A stretch of 64,000 bases of DNA from positions 62,001 through 126,000 of the forward strand of contig NZ_JYOO01000001.1 in NCBI RefSeq assembly GCF_000956595.1, given 5' to 3'. Below are positions 63,630 through 64,000 of this stretch, one piece after another. Origin of the DNA: Priestia aryabhattai B8W22 (lineage in GTDB: Bacteria; Bacillota; Bacilli; Bacillales; Bacillaceae_H). The translations under genes were made by a program, and so were the position numbers. The first letter of the stretch is position 1, and every line of letters starts with the position of its first letter. The notes beneath the pieces are model-generated. The model was given only the letters and a program-made list of their open reading frames with translations, ran no database searches and was not told where the DNA came from.

Positions 63630-64000
63630 ATGGAAACTGGCGTTTTCCCTGTCGATTCTTTTATTGAGCCAAATGGAAAAAACATCAAAGAGGTCAAACT
63701 ACTTATTAAGGCCGTAATGAATTTAGTTGTGGATCATGCAGCTAATTCAGAAAGTCACCCACCTCTTTTGCCTGACTTTACAGAACAATTATTTGATAAA
63801 TTTTCTTTAGATGGTGTTCCCATAGAAGAACTTCTTTTACAATTGGAAACTATATTAAAGTACTCTATGAATCCTTTAACTCCAACATACATGGGACACA
63901 TGGATTCAATTCCTACGTTAATTTCTTGCTTGAGTGAGTTTGTAACTACTGCACTAAACAATAATATGTTGAGTTTTGAAATGTCTCCTGTATTTTCTAA
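63630..64000 (+). CDS. Pyridoxal-dependent decarboxylase (group II, aromatic/diaminobutyrate/glutamate type), N-terminal part
   Basis: About 123 residues before the window ends, starting METGVFPVDSFIEPNGK. The segment MNPLTPTYMGHMDSIPTLI followed by NNNMLSFEMSPVFS is the N-terminal substrate/dimer region of group II PLP decarboxylases. The PLP lysine would lie beyond the edge. An in-frame GTG at 63621 is an alternative start. Specific substrate cannot be told. Confidence 0.82.
   Translation, partial: METGVFPVDSFIEPNGKNIKEVKLLIKAVMNLVVDHAANSESHPPLLPDFTEQLFDKFSLDGVPIEELLLQLETILKYSMNPLTPTYMGHMDSIPTLISCLSEFVTTALNNNMLSFEMSPVFS

Overview
This window looks like a chromosomal segment of Priestia (Bacillus) megaterium or a very close relative. 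The strongest pointers are a xylA-xylB-xylT operon with a divergent xylR and the characteristic xyl operator, and a cytochrome P450 that I recognise as the CYP106A1 (P450BM-1) type. AT-rich intergenic DNA, AGGAGG ribosome sites, GTG/TTG starts, cre boxes, sigma-B-like promoters and a Spo0E-like gene fit a Bacillus-type sporeformer. No rRNA, tRNA, prophage, insertion sequence or CRISPR array was seen.

Layout. 1-2.3 kb: truncated Hpr/ScoC-type regulator, a Cys/Met-metabolism PLP enzyme, and a 130-bp repeat with terminal inverted repeats. 2.3-9.3 kb: acetoin dehydrogenase operon acoABCL followed by acoR, with a sigma-54 promoter and a large upstream dyad. 9.4-15.8 kb: an ion permease with a structured leader and a frameshift, a purine permease behind an attenuator-like terminator and a 15-codon ORF, a DUF2294 gene, a frameshifted flavoprotein, and ctaA. 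15.8-21.7 kb: a stress SDR, a universal stress protein, and a cyoABCD-type quinol oxidase; the usp and oxidase promoters each carry a perfect Fnr-type box. 21.8-27.7 kb: a sigma-54/CcpA-type operon of CitMHS transporter, split AtuA-like protein and secreted esterase, with its own enhancer-binding protein. 28-34 kb: xylose regulon. 34-37 kb: TetR regulator and CYP106A1 around a perfect 24-bp inverted repeat. 37-50 kb: mostly single genes (CBS protein, galM, DinB-like, a four-repeat Myb-like protein, transaldolase-like, gapN, Spo0E-like, PHB-depolymerase-type esterase, MHS transporter) with several unknown small genes. 50-64 kb: GNAT, DUF5316, YbaK, oppABCDF, a C26 amidohydrolase, rifampin phosphotransferase, flavohemoglobin and the start of a PLP decarboxylase.

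How the genes work together. The window is dominated by carbon-source switching: acetoin, xylose and an unidentified (ester-derived?) carboxylate are each controlled by a specific regulator plus a cre for CcpA. Two of these systems use sigma-54. A second theme is respiration at low oxygen and NO stress (cyo, usp, ctaA, hmp). The best candidate for an undescribed system is the esterase / AtuA-like / CitMHS operon; the most interesting RNA-level signals are the leaders of the permease at 9.4 kb, the purine permease at 12.5 kb and the Myb-like gene at 40.25 kb. All product calls are from reading the sequence; no database search was run.
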